64,000 nucleotides of DNA from Mangrovitalea sediminis (GTDB lineage: Bacteria; Pseudomonadota; Gammaproteobacteria; Pseudomonadales; Oleiphilaceae): positions 310,001 to 374,000 of the forward strand of contig NZ_NTLB01000001.1 in NCBI RefSeq assembly GCF_002514725.1, given 5' to 3'. Under the pieces are notes generated by a model. The model was not told where the DNA came from and searched no databases. It worked only from the letters and a program-made list of their open reading frames with translations. Both the position numbers and the translations under genes were made by a program. Below are positions 17,544 through 25,837 of this stretch, piece after piece; positions within the stretch are counted from its first letter, which is position 1, and each line of letters starts with the position of its first letter.

Positions 17544-20500
17544 ATGCGACTCTTCATCCCGGTTCGAATTTCCACGATAGCGATGCTGTTGCTGACATCG
17601 CTGATCGCCGGCTGTGGCGGTGACCAGTCTTCGTCCTTCGACTGGAACAGTGCGCAGCTGATCTACTCCTATCCTGACAATCTACAGCACGAGGTGCCGC
17701 GTCACGCACCCATCGTGCTGGAGTTCTCGGAAGCCGTTCCCAGCACTATTCCCGCCGGCACTTTCGTCATCAAGGACAGCAAGGGCAACACCGTCAGCTT
17801 CAGTCGCAAGGCGGTCAACAACAACAAGACACTGATTCTGACGCCCGACAGCGAGCTGCCCCCACATACCCATTACACGGTTACTGCGAGCACCCTGACG
17901 ACGGCATCAGGCAGCGCGCTGATGCCCACCGGCGGCGTACAGTTCGATACCCGTGCGGCCACAAGTGGACCGGCGTCAGAGGTGTCTGAAGGCCCCTTCA
18001 CCGTTGCCCGCATGATTCCCGACGGCAGCAGCCAGCCGCTGATGGACTTTTCCACCCTGCGGCTGCAATTCACGCAGCCACTGGACAGCACCACCGTCAA
18101 CTACGGCACCGATGTCAGCCTGACGGACGCCAGCGGGCAACTGGTCGATGCCACCGTGATCGCCCATGGGCCTTACCTGACCATCGATCCGAACAAGGAC
18201 CTGACCGCCGGAACGAAATACACTTTATCCCTCAGCAACGCGGTGAAAAGCACGCTTGGCGACGCGCTGATTCCCGGCAATTTCGACAGTCTGATACTGA
18301 CACCGCAGAACTCGAGCCCCACCACGGTCATGGTGCAACAGGCTGCCGACTCGCAAAGCGGCAGCATCATCTCCCCTCTGACCGGAGACCCGATCAATAC
18401 GGTGCCGATCAACGCCGTGCTATTGGGAAACAACTCCCGCTCGCAACAAACCGGCGACATTCGGGCAGAACTGGCCTTCGTGCCCCACTATCCAAACGAT
18501 ACGCCGTTGAGGATCAGCAAAGGCACCCTGCTCAACGGCTCCAGCGTGACAGTCAAGATCAATGGCCAGGTGCCTGCCGGCTTCGATACCGGCGCCATCA
18601 GCGTACGTTTCATCTCAGACGCCAACGGTTACCTGACGCGCAACCACTACAGTAGCAGTCCCGATGCACCGCGCACGGTCTACCTGTACATGGACATCGC
18701 CATGACGACGGCCAATGCCAAGGCCAACGGCGGATTGAGCCAGGACCTGATGCATGTAGAGCTGGTCGGCACCTCGATCGTCAAGGATGGCGCCATGGTG
18801 ATCGACGCCGTCGGTGTCGTTCAACCCAAGGTCCTGGGGCTGGAAAACGCCTACGGCACCATCTCGTTCCACATGGCCGGCTATAAGGATCAGACCAACC
18901 CGCCCGCGGCGGTGGCCGACACCTCGCTGCCGACGCTGCAGTCCTGGGAGCCCGGCGACCACAGCAACATGGCACGCCCCGGCGACCCGATCATCCTTAA
19001 CTTCAGCGAACCGTTATCTCGCGCCAGTCTTGATGCCTCCGGCGCCGTGACGCTGCTCGCAGACGGCACACCGGCCACCTTCACCAAGACCCTCGATGGC
19101 GGCACCCTGGTCATTCACCCCCAAGGCGGGCTGCAGTTCGGCAAAAACTATACGGTGCAAGTGTCGACCCAAGTCACCGACCTCGCCGGCAACCCGCTGG
19201 ACAAGACCTATAACCTGCCGTTCTCCCTGCCCACCTATGTCACGGGGAATGACCGCTCGCCCATCGTCACCTCGCTGGAGCCCGGCTATCCCTGTGCCGT
19301 TACCACCGTGAGCCGAGACCTCGCCAACAACCTGGAAGGTCGCTGCCTCGGCGGCGTCAACAACGATCCCAGCGATCACTATGGCAGGAACGGCACGGAA
19401 AACTACTCAGCCTCTACCGCACCGGCCGCCAACACGCTCGACGACATCATTCCCGTCGCCAGGCAACCTGCCAACCGGCCCATCATCGTGACGTTTTCAC
19501 AAGACATGAAAGCCGGCTCAATCCGACTCGGCACCAGTTGCAGCGATACCAGTGCAACCTTCCGAGTGGAGCAGATCGACACTAATGGCAACTGCGTGGC
19601 AACCGTTCCCGGGCAGTTGACCATCGACACACGCAAGGTCACGTTCACGCCGAAAGACCCCTGGACCAAGGACCAACTGTACCGCTACGTTCTGGGATCG
19701 GTCTCCAGCGGCCCCGCCTGCGGCGGCAACGACGCCATCTGTTCGACCCAGAACCTGCCGTTGCAGACCGCCTTGCTGGAAGGCTACAGCGCAACCAGCG
19801 GCGGCCCGGATATGGAAATCGATTTCCGGGGCGAAGCCGCCGACACCAATGTCTTCAATCCGCTGAAGAATCTGCCGACAGCCGACGTCAACGCCAACTT
19901 CGATTACGAGGCCGGCGAACCGGGGCCGACATCCGCCAGCCCCACGACAAACCTGGACAACTCCACGCAGTTGCTCGTCACGGGCGTCGGTGGCGCCGTC
20001 ACTGCCGCCAACGTCGGTTGTCAAAATGGCAATTGTCCGGCGAATCAGTATGTGTTCCTGACCGGAGCCCTGAACACAGAGGTGGTAGGTTACAACGCCG
20101 CGCAAAATGCAGTTCAGGTCAAGCTGCATCCCACACTCTTGATGACGTCTTCGATCGATGTGTACAGCACCGTCGCCTCGCTGATCCAGTCGAAAACGCC
20201 CACCGGCCCCATGGTGATGAGACTGCGTTACCAGAAGGACAGCAACGGGCAACGTAATCAGCTGATCGATGGCTGGATCTACTCGACAGCCCAGGGCCCC
20301 AGGTTCAAGACCACCGTCGATGCCTACCTGGATGCCCCCAATCTGGTGGCGCCCTTCGAATCGACCAACAACCAATACAGCTATCCGGTGCAGCTGAACT
20401 TGGACGGTCCCATCGTGTTCCTGCCGGATGGCCGCATGGAGATCGGGCAGCTCAATACCTCGGCGGTACCGATCGATGTCGCGCTCTGGCCGCTGCAGAG

Positions 20501-20666
20501 TAACCAGACCATCAGCGACATCACCAACTTCCTCAACAGCATCGGCTCACTGATATTCGGAAGCTCCAGTACCTCGTCGGCCAACCTGTTGAAGAGCGAT
20601 ATCTACCTGAACATCCCAACCGGTGGTGCCGACCTCAACTACATTTCCAACCCCATCAAGCCGTAA
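17544..20666 (+). CDS. Large Ig-like (Big_5) domain lipoprotein, 1040 residues
   Basis: The start at 17544 has a strong GAGGAGG site and yields a lipoprotein signal whose lipobox is LIAGC (Cys about residue 25). Three or more Big_5/SbsA-like Ig domains follow, recognisable by repeats of HAPIVLEFSEAVPSTI, STLRLQFTQPLDST, GDPIILNFSEPLSRASL and RPIIVTFSQDMKAGSI. In each, a conserved Asp/Pro-rich turn precedes a VxF-S-E/Q core, and each ends in a KTYTVTV-like strand. The C-terminal 350 residues have no clear motif. Cysteines cluster in a CGGNDAIC loop. Placement beside a FadL-like barrel suggests a surface or periplasmic partner. The function is unknown. Confidence 0.75.
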   Translation: MRLFIPVRISTIAMLLLTSLIAGCGGDQSSSFDWNSAQLIYSYPDNLQHEVPRHAPIVLEFSEAVPSTIPAGTFVIKDSKGNTVSFSRKAVNNNKTLILTPDSELPPHTHYTVTASTLTTASGSALMPTGGVQFDTRAATSGPASEVSEGPFTVARMIPDGSSQPLMDFSTLRLQFTQPLDSTTVNYGTDVSLTDASGQLVDATVIAHGPYLTIDPNKDLTAGTKYTLSLSNAVKSTLGDALIPGNFDSLILTPQNSSPTTVMVQQAADSQSGSIISPLTGDPINTVPINAVLLGNNSRSQQTGDIRAELAFVPHYPNDTPLRISKGTLLNGSSVTVKINGQVPAGFDTGAISVRFISDANGYLTRNHYSSSPDAPRTVYLYMDIAMTTANAKANGGLSQDLMHVELVGTSIVKDGAMVIDAVGVVQPKVLGLENAYGTISFHMAGYKDQTNPPAAVADTSLPTLQSWEPGDHSNMARPGDPIILNFSEPLSRASLDASGAVTLLADGTPATFTKTLDGGTLVIHPQGGLQFGKNYTVQVSTQVTDLAGNPLDKTYNLPFSLPTYVTGNDRSPIVTSLEPGYPCAVTTVSRDLANNLEGRCLGGVNNDPSDHYGRNGTENYSASTAPAANTLDDIIPVARQPANRPIIVTFSQDMKAGSIRLGTSCSDTSATFRVEQIDTNGNCVATVPGQLTIDTRKVTFTPKDPWTKDQLYRYVLGSVSSGPACGGNDAICSTQNLPLQTALLEGYSATSGGPDMEIDFRGEAADTNVFNPLKNLPTADVNANFDYEAGEPGPTSASPTTNLDNSTQLLVTGVGGAVTAANVGCQNGNCPANQYVFLTGALNTEVVGYNAAQNAVQVKLHPTLLMTSSIDVYSTVASLIQSKTPTGPMVMRLRYQKDSNGQRNQLIDGWIYSTAQGPRFKTTVDAYLDAPNLVAPFESTNNQYSYPVQLNLDGPIVFLPDGRMEIGQLNTSAVPIDVALWPLQSNQTISDITNFLNSIGSLIFGSSSTSSANLLKSDIYLNIPTGGADLNYISNPIKP

Positions 20667-20697
20667 AGGCGTTTCATCCTGGACTCACGCCATCTTG

Positions 20698-20722
20698 GCC
20701 GGCCCTTCGGGGCCGGCATTTT
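20698..20722 (+). terminator. Terminator after the FadL-like/lipoprotein operon
   Basis: GCCGGCCC-TTC-GGGGCCGGC is followed by ATTTTG, about 30 bp past the stop. It is a strong stem with a short T-rich tail. Confidence 0.75.
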
Positions 20723-20844
20723 GTGACCGTTTTTTCATAAATACATTTATCGACAATGGATTACACAAGCAGTACAGCCCATTGATGGTAACCGCGGTAT
20801 AACTGGACAAGGACGAGTCAACCTTGCCAGGACGGGTGAAGATC

Positions 20845-22998
20845 ATGGAGCCATTATTGTCTCATCTCGGCATTATCCTTGCGCAGCACCCCGGCGCCTC
20901 CCGGCTGTCCCATTACGTCCCCCTCCTGGTGATCCTGTCGTTTGCCATTGCACTGTTCGGCGCTCGCGCCTTCCTTAAAATGGCAATGCAGTTGTTCAGC
21001 ACCCATGAGTTCCACCGGCACAAACCTTTTTGGGCACTGAGTGCAGCCATCATCCTGGGTGGCACCGCCTGGTCCATGCAATTTACCGCGCTGCTGGCCT
21101 TCGAACTCGACCTGCCCGTTGGCCATGACATTTTGCTGACGTTAGCCTCTCTCGCGGCGCCGATTGTCCTGCTCGTGGCCCCATTACATCTCATGGCTCG
21201 TTGGCGACAGCGTCAGAATGCCTCCGTCTGGGTGACCGGCCCCGTGGGAATCCTGTGCGGAGGACTCATCGGACTATGCTTTCTGGTCATGCACCTGCTG
21301 GGCATGCTGTCACTCTCCGTCGAAGCCCGCACCGTCTATCTACCTAACTATTTCTGGGCCACGGTGGCGCTGGCTATCGTCGCCGGTATGTCAGCCATCA
21401 CTCTCGGTCTGGTGTTTCATCGCCGCCAGGGGCGCTGGCGCTGGGTCAGTGCCGCAACACTGGCCTCTGCCATCTGCGCCATGCATTACACTGCCATGGC
21501 CGGCACTCGCTTTCTGTCCGCTGCGCCCTCGCAACCCGGAACCGATTTCATGACACCACCCCAGCGCATCCTGCTGGCGCTTGGCATTATGGCGATATTG
21601 CTGACCATCAGCCGGCTGCTGATCTACGGTACTGCCATGGAGCGGCAACGGGATTTACGTGAAAAGGAACTGGCCCGGACCGACAGCTACCTCAACACCG
21701 TGGTGAATTCGGTGCGCTTCTTCGCCATATTCCTGGTCAACCGCGACGGTATCATCCGCACCTGGAATTCCGGCGCACGAGCCACCTTCCAGGCCACGGC
21801 AAACGAAGCCGTCGGCGCCCATATCTCACGGTTCCTGCGTAACGGCGACGCACTATTGAAGGAGGCCCACCAAAGCCGGCGCGGCCTTAACCGCAACCTG
21901 ACCGCTTTGCGCAAGGACGGCACGGAATTCAGCGCCCACCTGGTCATGGAACCGGTCCGGATCGACAACGAGCGCCAAGGCTACGGCGTCTTCGTCCAGG
22001 ACCTGTCGCATATGATCAGGACCCGCGAACAGATGGCCTCACTACGCGATCAGGCGCGCCATTTCCGTTTCCTGGCCAATCACGACCCCCTAACGGGACT
22101 GAAAAACCGGCGGGCTTTCATGGAAGAAGTCCGCCAGCTCACAGCGGAAGCCACGGACACCACCGGTTGGATCGCGCTGTGCGACCTCGATCACTTCAAA
22201 AAGGTCAACGACACCTACGGCCACGAGGCTGGCGACCGTGCCCTCCAGGTTTTTGCCCAACGCGCCCGCAGCCTGTTCGGCGAAGCAATTCCCCTGGGCC
22301 GTTTCGGCGGCGAAGAGTTCGTCGCCTATATTCCAGGCCCGCGCCCCTTGGTAGAGCGGCTGATTAAGCGGCTGGTGCGAGTGATGGAGGAAGCGCCGGT
22401 TTCCACCGAATCCGAGGTGATTCCCCTCACCGTCAGCATCGGTCTGTCGGAACACCTGCCCGCCTCAGCACCCGCCACGCCAGCGGCCAGCACGGAATCC
22501 ATTCAGGCCGCACTCAAGCGGGCCGACACGGCTCTGTATTACGCCAAGGAGCATGGCCGCAACCAGGCGGTTTTCTATGAATTGCGGGTTTTGATCGTCG
22601 ATGCCGACCTGAAAAGTGCCGCACGCACCAAGGCACTGCTCAACGCAGAATCCCCCATGCCGGTCAAGTCGCTACACAGCCGAGACGGCCTTGAAGCGAT
22701 CCTGCACGCCAACCGACTGAAGCCGCACATTCTCTTCATGCACAGATCTCTGCCAGGTATCGATATTCGCCGCTTCTTCGCCTGGCTGAAGGCCCAGCAT
22801 ACTGACATGCAAGTGGTGATTGTCGGCGACAGCCCACCCCATGGCCGGGAGTTGCCGGCGGACTATCTGGTCCTGCCGCCACCCGTGGATGCGCTCACGC
22901 TGCGCTCCCTGCTCGCCGGGAGTGTCCAGAAGCTGTTCAGTCTGACAACGGTACCCATTGAGCCAGCCGCACAACCCCGGGGGCAGAATACCGGATAA
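20845..22998 (+). CDS. MHYT-PAS-GGDEF diguanylate cyclase with degenerate receiver tail
   Basis: The 717-residue inner-membrane protein has an MHYT sensor region (about residues 1-260) with seven hydrophobic segments and the motifs SMQFTALLAF, VMHLLGML and AMHYTAMAG. A PAS domain follows (about 285-400). The GGDEF domain has HDPLTGLKNRRAF, DLDHFKKVNDTYGHEAGD and GRFGGEEF, so it should make cyclic-di-GMP. The product-inhibition I-site (RxxD) is not apparent. The C-terminal 140 residues look like a receiver, but the phospho-Asp position reads FMHRSLPG (His) and the Lys position reads DYLVLPPP. The ATG at 20845 (GGGTGA site) is preferred to the TTG at 20824. Confidence 0.88.
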   Translation: MEPLLSHLGIILAQHPGASRLSHYVPLLVILSFAIALFGARAFLKMAMQLFSTHEFHRHKPFWALSAAIILGGTAWSMQFTALLAFELDLPVGHDILLTLASLAAPIVLLVAPLHLMARWRQRQNASVWVTGPVGILCGGLIGLCFLVMHLLGMLSLSVEARTVYLPNYFWATVALAIVAGMSAITLGLVFHRRQGRWRWVSAATLASAICAMHYTAMAGTRFLSAAPSQPGTDFMTPPQRILLALGIMAILLTISRLLIYGTAMERQRDLREKELARTDSYLNTVVNSVRFFAIFLVNRDGIIRTWNSGARATFQATANEAVGAHISRFLRNGDALLKEAHQSRRGLNRNLTALRKDGTEFSAHLVMEPVRIDNERQGYGVFVQDLSHMIRTREQMASLRDQARHFRFLANHDPLTGLKNRRAFMEEVRQLTAEATDTTGWIALCDLDHFKKVNDTYGHEAGDRALQVFAQRARSLFGEAIPLGRFGGEEFVAYIPGPRPLVERLIKRLVRVMEEAPVSTESEVIPLTVSIGLSEHLPASAPATPAASTESIQAALKRADTALYYAKEHGRNQAVFYELRVLIVDADLKSAARTKALLNAESPMPVKSLHSRDGLEAILHANRLKPHILFMHRSLPGIDIRRFFAWLKAQHTDMQVVIVGDSPPHGRELPADYLVLPPPVDALTLRSLLAGSVQKLFSLTTVPIEPAAQPRGQNTG

Positions 22999-23050
22999 GG
23001 ACAAGCTCAAGCGTGGAGTCCGGCAGCACCACCTGCTAACCTGAGCCCAG

Positions 23051-23058
23051 AACAATAA
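23051..23058 (+). promoter_or_regulatory. Candidate Hfq/Crc (CA motif) site before the molybdopterin oxidoreductase
   Basis: AACAATAA, inside AGAACAATAACGAGG and ending just before the GAGG ribosome-binding region, matches AANAANAA 14 bases before the ATG at 23072. Confidence 0.5.
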
Positions 23059-23071
23059 CGAGGATCAGGGA

Positions 23072-25381
23072 ATGCCAGAAACCACCGTTCATCGTCGTAC
23101 CTGTCACCTGTGTGAAGCCATGTGTGGCGTCGTCGTCAATGTTCAAGACGGCGTGATCGAGTCCATCAAGGGAGACGACCAGGACCCGTTCAGTCAGGGC
23201 CATATCTGCCCCAAGGCAGTCGCACTGAAAGACCTTCACGAAGACCCTGACCGCCTTCGGCAGCCCATCCGCAAGACGGCCGACGGCTGGCAACCGATTG
23301 GTTGGGACGAAGCTTTCGAGCTGGTCGCAGACCGACTGCACAAAATCCGCGAAAACCATGGCCGCAACGCGGTCGGCGTCTATCTGGGCAACCCCAATGT
23401 GCACAACCACGGGGCCATGATGGCCATGCTGCCGTTTCTGCGCGCACTCGGCACCCAGAACCGTTTCTCCGCCACCTCCAACGACCAATTGCCGCATATG
23501 CTGGCCAATCTGGAGATGTTCGGTCACCAATTCCTGTTCCCGATTCCGGACCTCGACCATACAGACCTGATGATCTGTATCGGCGCCAATCCGATGGCCT
23601 CGAATGGTAGCCTGATGTCCGTCCCCAACGTCCGCGGCCGCCTGAAGGCCCTCCGCGAGCGGGATGGCCAACTGATCGTCATCGACCCCCGGCGCACCGA
23701 AACCGCAGCCCTCGCCGACGAATTCCATTTCATCCGCCCCGGCACCGATGCCTTCCTGTTGTTGGGTATGTTGCACACCCTGTTTGAGGAAGACCGTATC
23801 GATGCGGGCCACACGGCCAATTGGTGCCAGGACCTCGACCTCGTCCGCCTCGCGGTGATGCCTTTCGAGCCGGAGAAGGTGGCGACGAACACTGGCCTCT
23901 CTGCCGACACCATTCGTGGCCTGGCCCGGCGTCTGGCAAACACGCCCCGCGCCTTCATCTACAGCCGTATTGGCACCAGCACACAGGCGTTCGGCGGTCT
24001 CGCAACCTGGTTGGTCTACCTCCTGAACATCCTGACAGGAAAACTCGACCGCACCGGTGGCGTACTGTTCACTCAACCCGCCATCGACATGGTCGCCCTA
24101 GGCAGCAGCGAAAAGGGCCATATTGGCCGTCGTTACAGCCGGGTTCGCCAATTGCCCGAGTTCGGCGGAGAATTCCCCGCCAGCACCATGGCCGACGAAA
24201 TCCTGACCCCCGGCGATGGCCAGATCCGGGCCTTTGTCACCGTGGCAGGCAACCCCGTTCTGTCCAGCCCGAACGGCACCCGCCTGGACACGGCTTTCGA
24301 GCAGTTGGATTTCATGGTCAGCATCGATTTCTACCTGAACGAAACCACCCGGCATGCAGACGTCATTCTGCCACCGGTAGGTCCGCTGGAACGCAGTCAC
24401 TACGATCTGATCTTCAACGCGTTCGCCATCCGAAACGTTGCAAAGTATGCCGAGGCCCTGTTTGCCCCGAAGCCCGATCAGCGCTCCGACTGGCAGATAC
24501 TGTTGGAGCTGGGACACAAACTGGCCCAAAAACGCGGTCTCAGTTTCCGGGGAGATTTGGGGTGGCGGGCCTTCAAGCGGGTAAACCCGGACTGGCTGCT
24601 CGACCTCGCCCTGCGCACCGGCCCCTATGGGGTTACTGCGGAAAAGTTCAGGTCGCTAACGCAGCCGCTGGTCGACATGCTGATCGATGTCCTGCCTGCC
24701 AGGCATTGGTTATCGACTCTTTTACGCACCAGCCCCCTGGACCGACGATGGCAGGACCTGCCCAAGGGCCTTTCCCTGGCGATGCTCAAGGATAATCCTC
24801 AGGGCCTGGATCTTGGGCCGCTGAAACCCTCGCTACCGGAAAGACTCAATACCCGTGACCGGCGGATTCAACTTGCCCCGCGGCGTTATCTGGAAGACCT
24901 CCACCGGCTCTATGAGGCATTACAGGAGGGAATGCCGGATCCGGACAGCCTGCTGCTGATCGGCCGGCGTCACGTCCGCAGCAACAATTCATGGCTCCAT
25001 AACAGCCAGCGGCTGGTCAAGGGTAAGCCTCGCTGCACACTGATGATGCACCCCGACGACGCTAAACGCCTGGGGATCAAGGAAGGCGATACGGTTGAGG
25101 CTGCAACACCCGTTGGGCGGATTCAGCTTCCGCTGGAAATCACCGCCAACATCATGCCCGGCGTCGTCAGCGTGCCTCACGGATGGGGACATCAACGGGA
25201 AGGTATCCGCCTCGGTACAGCGGCCACACATCCGGGAGTCAGCATCAATGATGTCCTGCGGGATGATCAGGTGGACACCCTTTGCGGAACCTCCGTGCTC
25301 AATGGGCAACCGGTAACCGTCACACGGGTAAAAGCCGCATTGGCAGAAGACCGATCCCGCACCGGCGCCATCGCCTCCTGA
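23072..25381 (+). CDS. Molybdopterin (bis-MGD) oxidoreductase, orphan
   Basis: The 769-residue enzyme binds a 4Fe-4S cluster through CHLCEAMCGVVV plus HICPKAV in the first 55 residues. It then shows FdhF/NapA-like domains: DEAFELVADRLHKI, RNRFSATSNDQLPH, DLMICIGANPMASNG, LIVIDPRRTETAALADE, the FVTVAGNPVLSSPNG segment and the C-terminal MGD-binding domain (MMHPDDAKRLGIKEGD ... GVVSVPHGWGHQREG). No selenocysteine is used and the Mo-ligand residue is not obvious. No partner subunit lies nearby, so it probably acts alone with a soluble electron carrier. The substrate is unknown; formate-dehydrogenase-like and nitrate-reductase-like enzymes share this architecture. Confidence 0.85.
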   Translation: MPETTVHRRTCHLCEAMCGVVVNVQDGVIESIKGDDQDPFSQGHICPKAVALKDLHEDPDRLRQPIRKTADGWQPIGWDEAFELVADRLHKIRENHGRNAVGVYLGNPNVHNHGAMMAMLPFLRALGTQNRFSATSNDQLPHMLANLEMFGHQFLFPIPDLDHTDLMICIGANPMASNGSLMSVPNVRGRLKALRERDGQLIVIDPRRTETAALADEFHFIRPGTDAFLLLGMLHTLFEEDRIDAGHTANWCQDLDLVRLAVMPFEPEKVATNTGLSADTIRGLARRLANTPRAFIYSRIGTSTQAFGGLATWLVYLLNILTGKLDRTGGVLFTQPAIDMVALGSSEKGHIGRRYSRVRQLPEFGGEFPASTMADEILTPGDGQIRAFVTVAGNPVLSSPNGTRLDTAFEQLDFMVSIDFYLNETTRHADVILPPVGPLERSHYDLIFNAFAIRNVAKYAEALFAPKPDQRSDWQILLELGHKLAQKRGLSFRGDLGWRAFKRVNPDWLLDLALRTGPYGVTAEKFRSLTQPLVDMLIDVLPARHWLSTLLRTSPLDRRWQDLPKGLSLAMLKDNPQGLDLGPLKPSLPERLNTRDRRIQLAPRRYLEDLHRLYEALQEGMPDPDSLLLIGRRHVRSNNSWLHNSQRLVKGKPRCTLMMHPDDAKRLGIKEGDTVEAATPVGRIQLPLEITANIMPGVVSVPHGWGHQREGIRLGTAATHPGVSINDVLRDDQVDTLCGTSVLNGQPVTVTRVKAALAEDRSRTGAIAS

Positions 25382-25386
25382 ACACT

Positions 25387-25412
25387 GACCGGCACCTGCC
25401 AGGGTGCCGGTC
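25387..25412 (+). terminator. Hairpin after the molybdopterin oxidoreductase
   Basis: GACCGGCACC-(6)-GGTGCCGGTC, a perfect 10-bp stem 5 bases past the stop. No T-run follows, so termination efficiency is uncertain. Confidence 0.55.
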
Positions 25413-25436
25413 GCCACGCCGGCGATGATCGTACAC

Positions 25437-25462
25437 AAAAAAAGCCAGCCCGAAGGCTGGCA
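25437..25462 (-). terminator. Orphan minus-strand intrinsic terminator
   Basis: Read on the minus strand, GCCAGCC-TTCG-GGCTGGC is followed by eight T residues, a textbook rho-independent terminator. The nearest minus-strand gene upstream (HDOD) already ends at 25838 with its own terminator at 25774-25810. Confidence 0.8.
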
Positions 25463-25770
25463 AGCTCACCCGCTTGTTGCAGTTGCAGAAACATTCCCTG
25501 TTTGACGATGGCCTGTCGTCGCATCGAAGGTCGGATTGACCTGAAACTCATTACGCCCTGGGACCTTGCCCCCTCATCAATCAGTCCCTGATTTAAAATT
25601 AGCGCATGAAGAAAGAACCGCCCACGTCACATTTGGAGCGTGAAGCAGGCGTCAATCTTTCAATTTTTCACAACTGAATGAAAACCCGGACAAATTCAGC
25701 AATAGAATCCTCAAAATATTTACAAAAAGAAACATTTAGTAACAAATCTATCGAGAGATTATCTACAGGT
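25463..25770 (-). ncRNA. Candidate small RNA ending at the orphan terminator
   Basis: The transcript is inferred only from the strong terminator at 25437-25462 and the absence of a minus-strand gene between it and the preceding terminator. The 5' end is not defined. Sequence of the interval shows no convincing conserved ORF; a 94-codon frame starting at 25551 reads straight through the terminator stem. It does not match an RNA family I recognise. Confidence 0.35.
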
Positions 25771-25773
25771 ATG

Positions 25774-25810
25774 AAAAAGCCCCGCCGGTTTATGCCGGTC
25801 GGGGCTTTTT
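25774..25810. terminator. Bidirectional terminator after HDOD gene
   Basis: AAAAAGCCCCGCCGG-(6)-CCGGTCGGGGCTTTTT has a long, nearly perfect stem with A-tract and T-tract at both ends, so it ends transcripts from either direction. It lies 28 bp past the HDOD stop. Confidence 0.9.
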
Positions 25811-25837
25811 AGTCACGTTTTTATGCCAAAATCGAAT

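Larger units (their letters stand above)
25382..25837. other. 456-bp gap with terminators facing both ways; possible small RNA
   Basis: No protein gene is convincing. The region holds the hairpin after the molybdopterin gene, a minus-strand intrinsic terminator (25437-25462), an AT-rich stretch (about 25660-25770), and a bidirectional terminator ahead of the HDOD gene end. The minus-strand terminator has no gene that needs it, which points to a short transcript from within the gap. Confidence 0.5.

Noticed and set aside
23036-24076. 346-residue minus-strand frame opposite the molybdopterin gene
   Set aside because: Overlaps a conserved enzyme and shows no domain signal.
25759-25767. DnaA-box-like TTATCTACA in an AT-rich stretch
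   Set aside because: A single box with no cluster and no dnaA/dnaN neighbours; not an origin.
25382-25837. CrcZ-like decoy RNA in this gap, given the nearby Crc story
   Set aside because: Only one AANAANAA-like match is seen on the plus strand in the AT-rich part, and no RpoN-type promoter with correct -24/-12 spacing; CrcZ carries several motifs and such a promoter.
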